Assembly: GCF_905163445.1 (NCBI RefSeq)
Contig: NC_053196.1
Span: 12,735,501 to 12,799,500, forward strand
Direction of reading: 5' to 3'
Length of the DNA: 64,000 bases
DNA from: Pararge aegeria
Taxonomy: Eukaryota > Arthropoda > Insecta > Lepidoptera > Nymphalidae
The notes below the pieces were generated by a model that searched no databases, was not told the origin of the DNA, and saw only the letters and a program-made list of their open reading frames with translations. Shown here piece after piece: positions 45,031 to 59,500 of this stretch (positions within the stretch are counted from its first letter, which is position 1; the number at the start of each line of letters is the position of its first letter). Both the position numbers and the translations under genes were made by a program.

Positions 45031-46821
45031 TTACAGTGACAGTAATCAGTTTAGTTTTATTGTAACATTATCAATAAATAAAAAAAATACACTTTGAATA
45101 AGTAAACGTAGTGGATAGAAATTCTCACACTTGGCACTCCGGCTCGTAATTTCTGTTGACGCAATTTTCGCTTCTTTTACCATCGACAATATACACGCAC
45201 TGGTTTTCGGGTAACGGGTCTTTGTAAATGAAATTTGTAATGTATGTGTAAAAGCGTATAATATGTCTTATGTATGTCTTCCTATGTAAGTACACCATCA
45301 GTACCCCTTAGCTTGCGAAATTGATAAGCCAGCAAGTCGATGGTGTAATAGTTAAACTAACAATAAGAGATAAAAAGATTTGATCCATCAAATTTTCTAG
45401 TAGTATTTTTGTAAAAAGAAGGATTTCTTAGAGCCAAAATCAATGAAATATCCAAAAACGTGATAGTCGTTATAAATCAGACCATACGAATTATACTCTT
45501 TAAACCAAAACAGCTTGTTTAACAAGTGGCATAAGGTCTATTTTAACTCTGAATTTATGTTTGGATACTATGCATCATCGCTCGCTGTTTAATCAGGTTC
45601 GAAGGGGTACAGGATTAGTGTTATAGGTATATTGGAATATGGTATAAGAGCCCCTAGTGTAACTTTTAACTTTAACGAACATGACAATGGCGTTACGTAC
45701 AACTGTCATATTTGTATGGTATGTCACAGTGGTCTATGACCTTTGGTATTACATTTAAAATGATAGGCATGCGTTAACGCCGATGTGAAGTTAGTCTTGA
45801 AAGCTTACTCTAAAGGCACTATATGTATGTGAACGGTTTAGGTATACCAGCGTCACCTTATCCGGCCACGTCTATGTAATTAGCATATGAAATATGGTAC
45901 GAACACGTATCCAGCACCCAATCTGACGTGCGACACCCACAACTCACCAACAACTTTGAATCCCAGACGAGCTGCGTCAATGATTCAGAAATACGCTGGT
46001 TAAATAAAACTACGACAAGTCAAACTGGAATGTGTACCTGGGTGACAAAAAAAATCAAACGCGCGGTAGGCTGTGATGTTGTCAATGTGTTCCTACAAAA
46101 ATAATGATAAAAGGCTTCGATCGGACATGTCGAATAAATAATAGCCAATAAATAGAATAAATGGAATAATTGGTAGCGAATGTCTTTTTATATGGATTGA
46201 ATGGTAGTGAGACTTAAATTAAGAGATATTCCATTATATGAATCAGTTCATATAATTTTTAAATACATTCCAGTTGCAAAACATCACTGGTCTTTATCAC
46301 AGTGCTTCAAAGTGTTCTATTAGCATTTTTACACAGTAACGTTCCATCGAAGTTGCCGATATTGCACAATTAGACACAAAATATCTAGTTAGGAGTTAAA
46401 ATTATAAAAAATAGAATACAAAGGTTAAGATCACTTTAGAGGTGCTGGCTGTGGGATTGTTTATTGAGTGCGCTAGGGGTCTCGGAACATAAAGAACACG
46501 CCTACTATTGGGTGCTTTGCAGGATGTTTGTAATATAAAAATGGCGCTGGCGCCAAAAGCCTGCACGGCTGGATGTATTTCCAAATTATCCATAATCAAA
46601 ATGCAATCGGCCTGAAGTGCATTAAGATCGCACTGAAAGCTTTACAATAAAATTTCTGATGCTACTTCAGCGCTTGCAGCATATCTGAAAACGCTATTAG
46701 ACGCGATTGTAAACCACTGTTGGCGGTCAATAGGACAAACGCTAAAATGTCCAAACAACCTGTCGTACAGTTCGCATAATGTAGGTTTGTTAGTCTTACC
46801 TGTCGCATACTCGTATGAACG

Positions 46822-46940
46822 GGCACGGGTCTCTCACAGTTAGAAGGGTTAGGCCATAGTCCACCACGCTGGCCCAGTGCGGATCGGTGGAGAGGACCTC
46901 CGCAAATACATTATTATCCTCAGACAATCAGTTTACTGCT
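46822..46940 (-). repeat. SINE family B fragment
   Basis: Complement of GGGCACGGGTCTCTCACAG...TTAGGCCATAGTCCACCACGC...GTGCGGATCGGTGGAG, matching the middle of the family B copies at 54154 and 58602. Confidence 0.6.
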
Positions 46941-49900
46941 GGACACGCGGTTCCATGTTAGTGATAATAACTTGGACTGACGGCTCCGATTTTATAACTC
47001 TGGGCTGGTAATGAATTGTCTAGATAGAAAATCCAAAACCCATTAATTTTTTTAAGAGATCTGCAGTACAAAATACTTATAACCGAACCAATGAACCAGC
47101 GAAGGATATAGTGACGTAAGTATGAGTGAACTTTGATCGTATTTGTGCATTCAGCCCACTCGATTATAATCTGGCCAGGTGGATGTTTTTGTCTAGACAG
47201 GTAATAAATACTCTTAAAAGGCCATTCTAACACGGCTGGTCTGTCACGGCTGATCTGTCACTACTATCAGCAGTGGCTCGCCGACACGTCCAATAACGTT
47301 TTTCCACTTTATAGGTACGAATTAGTGCTTAGGGAATAATACGCACAAGAACCATGGCCAGCGCCGCACTTAAGGTATGGGTTTCCTTGGTGCATATAAA
47401 CGCAATACGCACTTTGCGTTTGGTGTGTGTTCTCGTGAGTCTAAACGCATAAAATAACTGCACTTGCATTTAATATTTTGTAAGGGACTGACAAGAGTTC
47501 CTAGTTTAACTTTTCAATTTAATAAACTTAATTCTGTAGTTAATTCTGTCAATTTTGTATGCAGCTGTCAAATTTTGTCGAGTTTGGCACAAATCTAACA
47601 TTCATTTTGTAGAGGGAAGGAACTAGGTAAAATTGTTTATGCCGACAAAACAAAGCATTCCCACGGACCAAAAGAAACAAACCAAAAACCGTGATAGTCA
47701 GACAAATAAACACAGTGACTTTCTTATCTTTGCCAGCTTGCTGTCTATCCGATCCAAAGTATCTCAAGACAATACTAAAACACATATTTACTTCGAGGAA
47801 GTATAGAATGACGAGTTGGCCATTTTAAACGCACACCAAGCAATTTGCGTTTATGCGTTCCATGTATTCGTTGCGTTTGTTCGCTCCGAAGAGCCCCCAA
47901 CCTTTAACTTTTTGATACCGCAATGTACAGCGTAGATGTCACAGACATACGAAGTTTTGTGCCATGGACAATGGTGCCAATTCCGTTGTACCCAAATGAC
48001 TTTGTATAAAGAATATTAAGCTACTTTTTATATGGCAATAGTGCTTTGGTGAGATTTGAATCTATGACCTATCGAATAACACATCGCTTCCTAAACCTAA
48101 ATGATTGAAAAGCGGAGTGTTATCCGATTCCAAGATTCCGGGATATTCCAATTTTTAAACAGGAAACATTTTAAACTATGGCGGTACTTTCAAAGCTTAC
48201 TTAAGATAAAACTTTTGAACCCGCCAATTGATTTCAGTTTAGGATTGAGGACAGCTGAATTGACACCAATATAGATTTATTCCACATAGAGCTTATTAAC
48301 TGTTTATATAAATAATGTTATAATTAAAAAGAGGTAGGTAGGGTTACGTTAATAGTATAACTTACTGGATGGAGGACTATTAATAATAAAAAGTCACTGG
48401 TGTAAATTCTGTTTATTATAACTGAAATTTGCGATTCGAGACATAATTAGATCCAATGTTACGGCAAAAGTGATATGAGTGTAATAATAAAGTATGTATT
48501 TTCTTGCCGATTACAAATGTTAATCAAATTCCGATTAATGTCAAGCGATGCAGCGGAATGATCTGCGACGCAAGTCATGTTTGCTAGTTAGCAAAGTTCT
48601 GTAGCGCATAAAACTTATCTACCTCTTTTTTTTTATTGTAACAGAATATTATTGTTGTTATAATATGGACACATGTAGCTCTATTTGAGCTTGAGCTCTC
48701 AAAAGGGACGTTAAAACGTTTGTCTGGAGGATAATTTAATATCATCCACGTAAATCGAATAGATAATAACCTCAGTTATAGAGTACTATTATTTTTCCGG
48801 AAAAGAGCTAAGGCATGCGAGATTCTTGTGGCTTGCTTACGTCCCAATAACGCTAAATGTGTCCCACATATACGCCCTCACTACACACACGATTTTTGTT
48901 TCTGAGCATTCGATTGACAAATAGTTAGGCACTTCATACTGTTTTGAATTACATTTTGCTACTTTTTGCACTTTCTTTTACAATAGCTTTAATAAAAGTA
49001 TGTACATTGTATGCTTTATCTTGGATAGTATTTGGGTGTCGGTTTTAGGGAGGAGTTTAATAAGTGCTTTTTACAATATTGATCGGTAATTTGTAAATAT
49101 TTTTTGCTATTATATAGTGTACATGTATATTTATTCGTGTACATAAATAAACGTTCATATTAGTATGTAAAAAAAACGTTCAAGTGCTATTTGTGAATGA
49201 GTGTTAGGTATGCCACTGCCATTGAAGATTTCCCTTTTTGTAATTTTACATAAATCTAATTATCGTTTGACTATACTACATCCTTTGTAGGAAATTCCAC
49301 TGTTCGCAAACGTCGAGCTTTATCGAGCATCGCCTTTCTACAACGCCGGAGTAAAATGGACCTTGGTTTACTTGTTTTAAAGCTAGTTTCAAGTCCGTCA
49401 ATATCTCTATCAGACACTTGGTTAAATAAAATTCGGTAACACAGAAAGTGTGACTTTAAAGGACGGTATTAGGTCAATTTTACTCAGACGTATATGTTTA
49501 GATGCTCGTAAAATATCGGCACTTGTGAGGTGAAATATCTCTTACTAGGAAGTATCTATTTAAAATTGTTTTTGACGTTATTTGTAATAAGAAATCAAAT
49601 GTTTTAACACGAAATGTAGAGTTCCGTTTTTTCCACATTTTTCTTATTTGGAAATATGTATCTTTTAAATATTCTGTGGTGATTTAGTTCATCTTTTTAA
49701 GTTAGCTTGAGTCAATCCATTCCAGGCTGTTTAATTACAACGAAAACGTTAGTTTTACCTTAGGTTTTATTGATCATTGCTTCTAGATATTTATCCAATT
49801 AATTAGATTTCGATCTGTGTACAGTTATAATTATTTTAATAAGATGAATCAATGAGTCCTTGATGATTTGAATCTTGTGTTACCTTTCGTTCATTAAAAC

Positions 49901-50806
49901 TGAATGTTATGGCATTAACGTCCGAAATTAATAATCTATATCTTATTCAAAATATCCCGGGCGAAAATCGAAAAGCGGCAAAGGCGTACCACGAAACGAT
50001 TAAAAGGTTTGGAATAATACTGACACTGCCATTTTCTTGACAGTAAAGCGTTCTTCCACAATAGACTGCATCAATACTTACCAGGTAAGTATCATAAAAG
50101 TAAGTAATCATCGAATAAAAATCCTGGTATAATCTATAGATTATGTTAAAATGTGTCAAATAATGGCACTGACCATTTGAGCTTGATTATAATATTGGAT
50201 TGTGGATTCGTTATTAATTTTGGCCTTTAGTGTTTTTGATTTTGAAAAACGACAATACCACTTATGGCCTCTGAATAAGATTTAGTTTTGAGGGACGCAA
50301 TTTAGAATTTAATTTAGCTTAGTGGATTCGAGACAAATTACTTACCTACCAAATAATAAAATATAAAAAAACACAAATAGCCAAAATAACATTAAGTAAT
50401 AAACGCATTTATTTGTTATCTGTTGTATGAAAATTTTGAGTGTTCAATATTATGAATAAACATATTAATTAATTAATAAAAAAAAAAATTCACTATAAAG
50501 GCACGAGTTTTTAATCTTAATTATTTATCAGCATAAGGTAATTAATTTGTTAATTATACTGCACATAGAAAAGTGAGGTTGTAATCGGGATTTATAAATT
50601 TAACCAATATAATAAAAAGATGACAGACAAATAATTTGTGTGTATATTATTTAAGATCAATATTTATGGTATGATTATGATTGTACAGTACACAAAACTC
50701 AAGTCTCAGGGCCACACAAGTTGGTTTAATGAGATCACGTGTGACAGAAGTCACAATAATTTAATTGTATAAACTTGTACAATATAAATATTATAGATCC
50801 ACAATT

Positions 50807-50998
50807 ATGAAGAAGAATAAATATTTGCAAAAGTTATTTATTGCCTTTTTATTTTCCTTTTTTCTCATCTCAGTTGCGATAATAATCTTTACATGGTTCC
50901 TTCCCCCTGTAGTGCGCTTAGATCTTTTAAACGTTGCAACGGATTGTGATGCGGTTTTCAGCAATAGATTAATTGATTCAAGAGGAAGGTCTGTGTAG
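50807..50998 (+). CDS. Hypothetical small membrane-anchored ORF
   Basis: 63 codons from the ATG at 50807 (an upstream in-frame ATG is at 50765). A basic start (MKKNKYLQK) is followed by a hydrophobic span of about 23 residues, then WFLPPVVRLDLLNVATDC and a polar end with stop TAG at 50996-50998. Its second half is less AT-driven than its surroundings. It could be a first exon, as AGG/GTCTGT offers only a poor donor, or a chance ORF, since T-rich DNA readily codes for hydrophobic runs. I do not recognise it. Confidence 0.2.
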   Translation: MKKNKYLQKLFIAFLFSFFLISVAIIIFTWFLPPVVRLDLLNVATDCDAVFSNRLIDSRGRSV

Positions 50999-51317
50999 TC
51001 AATATGACAAAATTTGTGTACTAAATAATTGCAAATTTTAAAAAGATCGATAAAGTAGTCCGTTTATCTCCTATGTAGGTATAACCCACAGTACCATTTT
51101 TGTCTATAACATCCGATAAAAAAATACTTCTCATTCATCAACCTTTTTTTAAAAACAGTATTATTTCTTATGCAATGAAATCCGTTGTGGATTTTATGTA
51201 CTTAGATCAAAATTTACATTTGCAGCAATAAAATTAATATCTTGAAAGCGGAGGCAGGCTCTTGGTCACAGTAAATATATAAAAGCAGTATGGAAAATAC
51301 GAAAAAGGTTCGAAACA

Positions 51318-51432
51318 GTGCACATACAGATGCACTCACCGACGAGGCCCCAAAGAAAGTACACCCGACTAAAATCCTGCAATAATAGATTTGGGGTCTC
51401 GTCAGTACGTCAATCTGCGTGAGTGTGCCGTT
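51318..51432. repeat. Imperfect foldback, about 115 bp
   Basis: GACGAGGCCCCAAA at about 51341-51354 pairs with TTTGGGGTCTCGTC at 51390-51403, and the outer GTGCAC...GATGCACTCAC and TCTGCGTGAGTGTGC parts also pair loosely. Probably a MITE relic. Confidence 0.4.
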
Positions 51433-52076
51433 CAAACGTTTGTTCGTGGTTTCCATACTGCCTTAATATACAACGTGTAACGGATTTACGAAATACTTGA
51501 AGGGTGCATAAGTATATTTTCCAAGGAATCACCCTGTAAAAATTTTAAAATAAAAGAAGCTTATCTATTTTTCCGTACAAAATAATTAAAAACATTCTAA
51601 GTTCTAACTTATGAAAACCCTATTGAAGATAAAAGACCGACACGTGCATAGTACCTACGCTACACGACGCGTACCTAATAAAGTTACAGGAGTCACTTTG
51701 TATTTACTTTTGCATGTGATGCTAGGGCTGTATCTGATTTCTTTCAGTAAAAACTATGGCAGTGGTTTACTTGAAGACTATTTACTAGAATTTCGGTTTC
51801 ATAGATAAGTCTCAGAATCCGTGAATAATGTACTTCTAGAGCCTCTGAAGTATTATTTCAGTTTTCATCTACACGTTGTATATACTGTGTCTCGGGGCTT
51901 ACATTACGTCCGCCCGATTGGCAGAGGACGATGACGGTCGCTGGTAGGGTTGCCTACGAAAATACTTATTTTGGTTAGGTTATTGAAATAACTTATTTTA
52001 TAATTGATTTTTATTTTCTTTGTTACTGAACCGTCGATATGCTAGTCTGGATTAGGCGGTTTCCATAAATTACAAG

Positions 52077-52390
52077 AGGTTTTTTTTTAATTTTTTGTCC
52101 CTCCCTCCCCCCTGGTGAGATGTCGAGAGATTTTATTCAACCCTCTCCCCCATCCCCCAATCTCATATGAGATTTTTCAAAATTTGGGTTTCTTACGTTA
52201 ACGCGTTGGATTGTTATTGTAAAAAGACCAGTCCATTGGTCTGTTTAAAATAGTATAATTTTTTTTCGTTTCAATCAGGAAAAAAAATTGTGTGTTATTT
52301 GCCGAGACCCCCCTCTCTCCAACGTAAGATTAGATGAGATTTGACTCGACCCCCTCCCCCCCTTAAACATCTCACGCTCTCTCTCAGCTC
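52077..52390. repeat. Pyrimidine-tract repeat
   Basis: Repeated CCCTCCCTCCCCCC-type tracts are each preceded or followed by AGATGTCGAGAGATTTTATTC-like or GAGATTTGACTCGACCCC-like phrases. It looks like a mobile-element fragment of unknown family. Confidence 0.35.
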
Positions 52391-53084
52391 TTAGCTAGTA
52401 CAGCGGTTTTTAAATAAATTTTTACATGGTGAAAAAAAACTTCCTATATTAAATCTGTGTTTTATTCATCCATACCATATTAAACTTATAGTTAGGTATT
52501 ATCTAGATTATTTGGTACAGTATAACTATAGTGCAACTTCTAAATGGCAGCTGCAACGTGGGGCCCCGGTCCGCTATCTGTAAACACAAATTCTAGTTAT
52601 TTGCCTATACATAACCATAAAAACCAGTAATAAATTCAGTTCGCATGCTAATAAATAGTTCGCGCGCTGTGGCCGTCGGCTACTTCAAAGACTCTAAATT
52701 CACTGTAGGTATACTTACAGTGTGAAACATTGGTGTATCGCGTTTCGATTAGATGACTTAATGTTTTGATTTTCCGATTTTTCATTAATATAATAATGTA
52801 CCCATTTCTTCAAAGTAGCTTGTGGGTGTACTACAAACTATTTGAGTGTACGAACTGCGAAATATAGTTATGATATCAAATTAAAGGTATATTTTAAAAA
52901 AAACTCAGGGACGCAAACGTGTAAATGACGACGTAACGTTTAGGTATTTATAGTGCCCACGAAATAACAAAGTGATAACGAGAACAGTCTAGATCGTGCC
53001 TTTTGTTTCGATTCATTTGATTTCCGAATAAAGAAAGTTTTAGGCCTTCCATAAGTGTTATAAAAGCGCAAGACCGGCGCGACT

Positions 53085-53335
53085 AGGTTAGAAAGTCCGA
53101 TTAACGTCAAACCAAGCCGAGGTGCGATTCCTTGAAGGACTCTAAGGAGGCACCCGTGTCGACCACCCTTCTCCCCCGATGTTACGGAGCCCTGGGGCTC
53201 TTCTCATGGCGAGCTTTTGCGCTCGCCCCTCTCCCTAAATGATACCGTAGTAATCCCTCAGTTGGCTTTTTATCAGCAAGTGTCCCTCCCAAAAAGAAAA
53301 GACTAGATCCGTCTGTTTTGAGAGCGAAGCGACGT
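53085..53335. other. GC-rich island of unknown nature
   Basis: Markedly more GC-rich than the surroundings, with a GGCGAGC...GCTCGCC hairpin at 53208-53227. No long frame or known motif. It could be a retroelement 5' region or part of the coiled-coil gene 3' UTR. Confidence 0.3.
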
Positions 53336-53520
53336 AAAATCTAAGCGATACAAGTAATAAATGTAAAATATAAAGACCTTAGCTAACATTTCTGGACTAC
53401 GATTGACCTGCTATTGAAAGTAAGTAACTTTGTGTCGAAGAAAAGATAAGTCTCAAAGAGTTGTAAGGTGTTCTCATTCCAAATCTTCGAACCCTAGCAC
53501 GTAGCATTATATTAGTTAAA

Positions 53521-56500
53521 TTAACCTTCTAATTTGGCTTGAACTTCATGGAAGCTGGACTTAGCCTTCTCCAGCGCTTCGCCAAGTCCAGTTTTGATCT
53601 GACCGAACTCCTGAGTGACTAAGGACAGTCTTCCGAGCAAATAGTTCAAATTGCTGTCAACCTCCACCATGCGGTCCGTTATAGTCTCCACCTGGGAATA
53701 CGAAACAAAATATAAGAAAGATAGCTTTCCTATCCTAGCACTAAGTACTATTACTGTTTTCTTTGTGTTTTGTTGCAATAAAGTTTATTATATTCTATTC
53801 ATTTTTCAATTTTTAATATCAATATTTAGATGGCAATTATACATTTATTCATTTACTAGCTGTTGATCATGATTACGTCTGCGTTTATTTTGGTGTTACA
53901 GTCACCATTTATTTTTCCCGGGATATGTATCCATTTATCTCCAAGATGGAAACTGTGCAATATTTTACCAAAATAAGTTAGGTGGTCGAGCCACAAGTAA
54001 CATCACAGGTTACATAGGTAAGTTAACCCTTTTTTTTATCCCGCGGGTAATCCTAAGGTTGCCGGGCAGGGATCTCTACTTAGCGATAAGGCCGCCTTTT
54101 GTATCCTACTCGAAGTGTCTGTTATTTTTTTTTCTGAACTTGATGTCGCGTCAAAATCATATCAACCCATCACCGACCCACTACGGGGCACAGGTGTCCT
54201 CCCACAAAGAGATGGGTTTAAGGCCGTCGTCAACCAAGCAGGCCAGGTGCGGATTGGTGAACTCCTCACACCTTAGAGAATATCTCAGGCATGCAGGTTT
54301 CCTCACGACGTTTTCCTACACTTAAATTGCTTTTAAACCGCATATAACTAAGAATAGTTAAGAGGTGCGATTAGAACTCTGCCTCCCGAATTTTGAGTCA
54401 AAGTCTTACCCACTGGGCTATCACCGCTCCTGAAGTACAAATAAAGAGTATGAATAAAAAAGAAAAAATAACTTGTACTTATAATAACTTGCTCGAGATT
54501 CATCTCCATCCAAGCTACATAATGTGACAAATTTATCCTTAAGCTACACAATGAGTGCCAGGATTGATCCCTGCATGGCACCTCCGCTCATAAGACCAAA
54601 GTGCTACCACTGCCAGGGAGTTCGTCGTCGGTCTATTTCGACGGTAGGTATCTAGTCACAGCACAAGTCTGACAATCGCAGAAAATTCAGAAAATAAAAA
54701 TTGCCACATTGTCCCTGCCGATTATGGAACCCGGGGCCTTCCATTTATAAGCCACAGCACTTACCACAGCGCAAGGGAGGTCGACATGAAAACGAGTCCA
54801 TTATGACTATTATTTGCTTACTTTCTTTTTCATGTTGTCCAGTGTGGTGGTGCTTCCATTAACATATCGCGCCGTTTGTTCCTGAAGATAGAAATCAGCT
54901 GTTAGTTAATTGAAAAATGTAAAGTTACTAACTTCTAAATGGAAATTGGAATGTGTAATTTTCATGAGTAGTAAAGTACTATACAGCAGTGGCGTGCATA
55001 GGGGGTATGCACAGGGTATGCAGATGATATAAAATGAAGAAAATCTCCAGAACGAGTTATAAATACTTAAGGGTAGGCTTTTTAAAACTTACAATGCCTA
55101 GCCTTAAGTTTTTTATAACTCGTTCGGGAGATTTTCTTCATTTTATATCATCTGCATACCCCCTATGCACGCCACTGCTATATAGGTACGAGGTAGGTAG
55201 TAGGTACACGTCACAGTTCTGTAGGCAGAGGACGGTTTTGGAGGTTTTTTTTAATAATCCAATAATATTATTTATTGGGTGCTTACTAAAATATTTTCTA
55301 ATATACGTCAAAATGCCGAGGTAAAGAATTTCAGGCAAATTAGATCTTTAACTGATGCAAATAAGATCCATTTTACTCCGATGTTCATTTATTTACATAC
55401 TTAAAAATGACTCTTCGACTGCGAGTGAGCAAATCTACCTACTAAAGCTACTGCAGCCAAGCGAGACATTCGATGACGCGACCACTGGCTACAATTAAGG
55501 TGCTGAAAAGCAGGTACTTACAGTGAGGCCATCAAGCGCGGTGCGGCTGGCAGTCAGCTGTTGGTATACGATGCCGATCTGCCGCCACACCTGCGACATC
55601 TGCGAGTCGATCTTAGCGGTGAGGTTGTTCAATGCAAACGTCTGGTTCGTGATTATCTCTGACTCTAGGCCGTTCAACCTGAGAATAAGAACGAGATATT
55701 GCAAAACAGAATTTGGGAGAGTAAGTGATATCCGTATACACTATAAATTAATATACAATATATATATTACGACAATCAGTGGCGTGCACTTCATACATGC
55801 GCAAAAGCACTACTTACCCTAAAATTTTAATATAGCTCGTCTAGGAGGAGGATTTTTGCTATTTTATGCAATTTTCCTGCTGTATGCATACCCTGGTAAG
55901 AAACTCAGTGCACGCCACTGCCGACAATACACACATAACCATCTAGCCTAAAAGTAATCATAGCTTGTGTTATGGGTACTAAGATGACTGATGAATATTT
56001 TGATGAATAATATACATAAATACTTATAATATATAGATAAACAACCTGACACTGAAAAACTTTCACACAATAATTTGCCAATCGTTCGTAGTAGGTTAGT
56101 CCCCGTGCCATATTTCGTCCAGTATCAATGCAGTGGTTAAGGCGAACATAGAATCAGACGGATAATTTCGCTTATATAAAATTAGTTATATATATATCAG
56201 CGTTTGTTTTTGTATTTAAATCATCCCGTAGGATCAGTTTATTTGGGAGATGTGTGGCATTCAATTAGGGCGTAGTTCTTAAGATATTCTTAGTTTCTGA
56301 TTTTTAGCGGGTGTATCTAGTCCTTATTATTTTTATCTCGCGAAAACTTCAAAATTAAATTTCCGATTGGAATGAATTAAAAAGTATTTGAATGCTATAT
56401 TTAATACCCTTAATGATAAAACTATTTATTTTAATAAGAGTTAATACAGCGATACTAATGTAACCCACTTATGTTTCCACCTTCGATTTAATAAAATTTT

Positions 56501-59500
56501 AGAACACAAAAGCTTCTATTGCGAATTAACCATGTGTGTTGTGAAATCCCCTCGCGGACTTTTTGTAGTTAATAGTTAATACTTTAATCATGTAGTTCAT
56601 TATTTTTATGTATCATCAAAAGTTTTCTTCCGCGCACGCCAAGTAATGAATTTTATAGACACCATTTTTTTTACTTTTAGGGTTACATTATTGCAATTTT
56701 CTTAAGTATCTCTAATTTTATTTTAAATAAATTATAACCTATGTTACTTCGTGATAGTTTATTTTTCTTCAGCAAAGAAAAAATTAAAATCGGTCCATGC
56801 TTTCGGAGCCGAACTATGGGTGAAATATGCATCCGTTGCTTGGTTAGCTGACAAACGCGGAGAGTCTCGCAAAGAAACTTTGTTTTATACTATGTTGAGA
56901 ATAATTACTATGGATACATAGAATTATATTATTTTAATAACTATATATATATATATATACTATAAAATATTTCACCTCTCATTAATAGTCTTGTTCAGTT
57001 GCCTGCCCTGGATCATAATAAGTGATATTTGCTGGACACCGTATTCGAGGCGTTTCTTCGTGGCCAACACGTTGTCCGCTGTTTGTAACATCACGTGCTC
57101 GTTTTTGGAGAACGCTTGTACCTGCGATAGTATTAAAATTCGTATTGAATAGATAGATATAGAATAGAAGTTTAAAAGTGCTGGTTTTGTTATTAAAAAT
57201 TAGCTTTACTACTTCATTTTAGCAAACCGGAAACGAAATTCACTGACTGGTTATTTAGCAGTTTATGTTTGCGTTGACTGGGTTCATTGACTGCTCGTTT
57301 TCAATCTCGCACGTAGTTCTTTCAAGACAAATTGACTAAGCGTACAATTTTAAGCTTATAGGCGTAAGTTGTTTAAATAATTTGAATTAAAATAATAAAT
57401 TAAATATGTAATAATAAATTTTTGTTGTTGTTATTTGTAAACAAATAAAAAGGCAAAGTCTACGTCTCCTGAGGATGCTCCGGTGTCCGAGTGAAATGTG
57501 CGTAGATAGTACATTGCCGAAGATCTGTTGGATGTGTAGTATAAAGATTGAAGAAAATACACCATAAATTAGTCTTTTCGCTTAGTATATATAACAAATT
57601 AAGCATAATTAATTCAAATTAATAATTCATATTTATTAGTAGAGGACAGTGAAATAATTAGTTACCTCTTTTCGTAGACTGTCGTAGCTGGTTTGGATGT
57701 CGTTGTAGGCCCGCTCGCTCATCGTGTTGCCCTGCGTGAGGGACTGTTGGATGTCCTCATTGGTCGCCACTAGTCGGTCGCCCATTTCACGTAACTTCAG
57801 GTTAATTTTAGTGACGGCTAAAAAGAAAAGTTAATGGTCATCAATAGACATGGGCGTACCCAGGGGGGGCAGGGGAGGGCAGCTGCCCTTCTCTGCCTGG
57901 AAATCTCGCAAAAAGTGTATGGACTCTCATAAAAAATGTATGGCAGCCAAGATGGCTCTAAAATAATTTTGTCGCGGACGATCTGACCTAAAAAAATCTC
58001 AGTTGCCCATCTCCTAGACCGGAAGCTGTGTACGCCTATGTTAATAGCCTATAGAAGTCCTCATAATCACTATGCTGGGCAGACCAGTTTGTGGTCGCAG
58101 CAGGTGGTAGCAGTATCACATAGGACGCCATTAGGTATTGATAGGCCGCTGCTATGTTTAACACCAGATGACCTTCTTGATCAATGCCCTCAAAAAAAAA
58201 TACCTAACAGTAGGTAATAGAAAAAAAAATTAAGTTCGAATTACCCTTGTCCTGGTTGCCAGTGAGGTTGTATTGCAAGTCACGAATTCCTTCTAGCGTG
58301 TAGTTTGCGTTGCGTTGTAAGTCCGCCGTACGAGGAAGGTCCTTCCACATGCTCTCCGCATCTGACAAGAGCTGTTGGATCTTGCTAATGCTCTTCTCTT
58401 GACGCTCCATTACTATATTTAAAAAAAAATGTAAGCAATTTCTTAAAAAAATTGCATTGTGGTGTGTCGACGGTCGATCTTTGCCTCTGCGTCTGCCTAA
58501 AAAGTAGTGTATTCTCTATGATCAGAGAGAGTTTAATAGCTCTGACTAGAGAGTTCTTCCCGCTATAAAAAAAGGATTGTTGATAACCTAAAAGCGTAAT
58601 TGATCATCATTATCTTATCAAACCTTTACCGGCCCACAACAGGACACGAGTCTCCTCCCACAATAAGAAGGGGTTAAGGCCGTAGTCCATCAAGCTGGAC
58701 CAGTGCGGATTGTTGGACTCCACACACCATTAAGAATATTATGGAGAACTGTCAGGCATGCAGGTTTCCTCACGATGTTTTTCTTCACCCTTGAAGCAAG
58801 TGACATTTGAATTGCTTAAAATTTACATATAGAAAAGTTAGAGGTGCGTTCTGGGATTCGAACTCGGCCCCCCGAAAGTGAAGTCGAAGTCCTACCTACT
58901 GGGCCATTACCGCAGCATAATTCATTTGCAATTTTTTTTTATTTAACTAATTGGATTAAATTAATTATTATTATCCATGGTAGGTAAGTCTTGGTTAGAT
59001 CATCTTTATATAGCTTATAATATCGTCGCTATTGTCAACCCAAAACTATACCCAAGGCATATCTCGTCTTAGAATGAGAAGAATCTAGGCCATAGTCCAC
59101 CACGCTGACCAAATGAGCATCGTTTGAAATCAATGGAGAACTCTCAAACATGCAGGTTTCTTCACGATATTTTCCTTAACCGTTATAGTTAGTTATATTT
59201 AATTGCTTAAAACGCACATAGCTCCAAAAGGTTAAAAGGTGCGTGCCGGGGATAAAACTCTGTTTCCCCAAAATTGCTAGGCCTATAGCATTTCGCAATA
59301 GGCATACCAAGACTTGGTATTCAGGTATTTTATTTATCTAGTATCAAGTACAATGTATCGATTTAGTGCTTCAATTTACTTTGTAGATATTGTTAGATCG
59401 ATTTGGCAATCATTGCATGTAAAAAATTGGCGAACCATTATTCATTAATACCTACATGAGGATCGATTCTTCAAAAATTATACCTCACAAGTACGTAAGA

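Larger units (their letters stand above)
41199..53520. other. Gene-poor stretch between the YjbQ-family and coiled-coil genes
   Basis: Apart from the repeats and the one small ORF listed here, I see no exon I can support. It contains pyrimidine-rich tracts at 52077-52390 and a GC-rich island at 53085-53335. If the coiled-coil gene has more 3' exons, they would lie here on minus. Confidence 0.4.
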
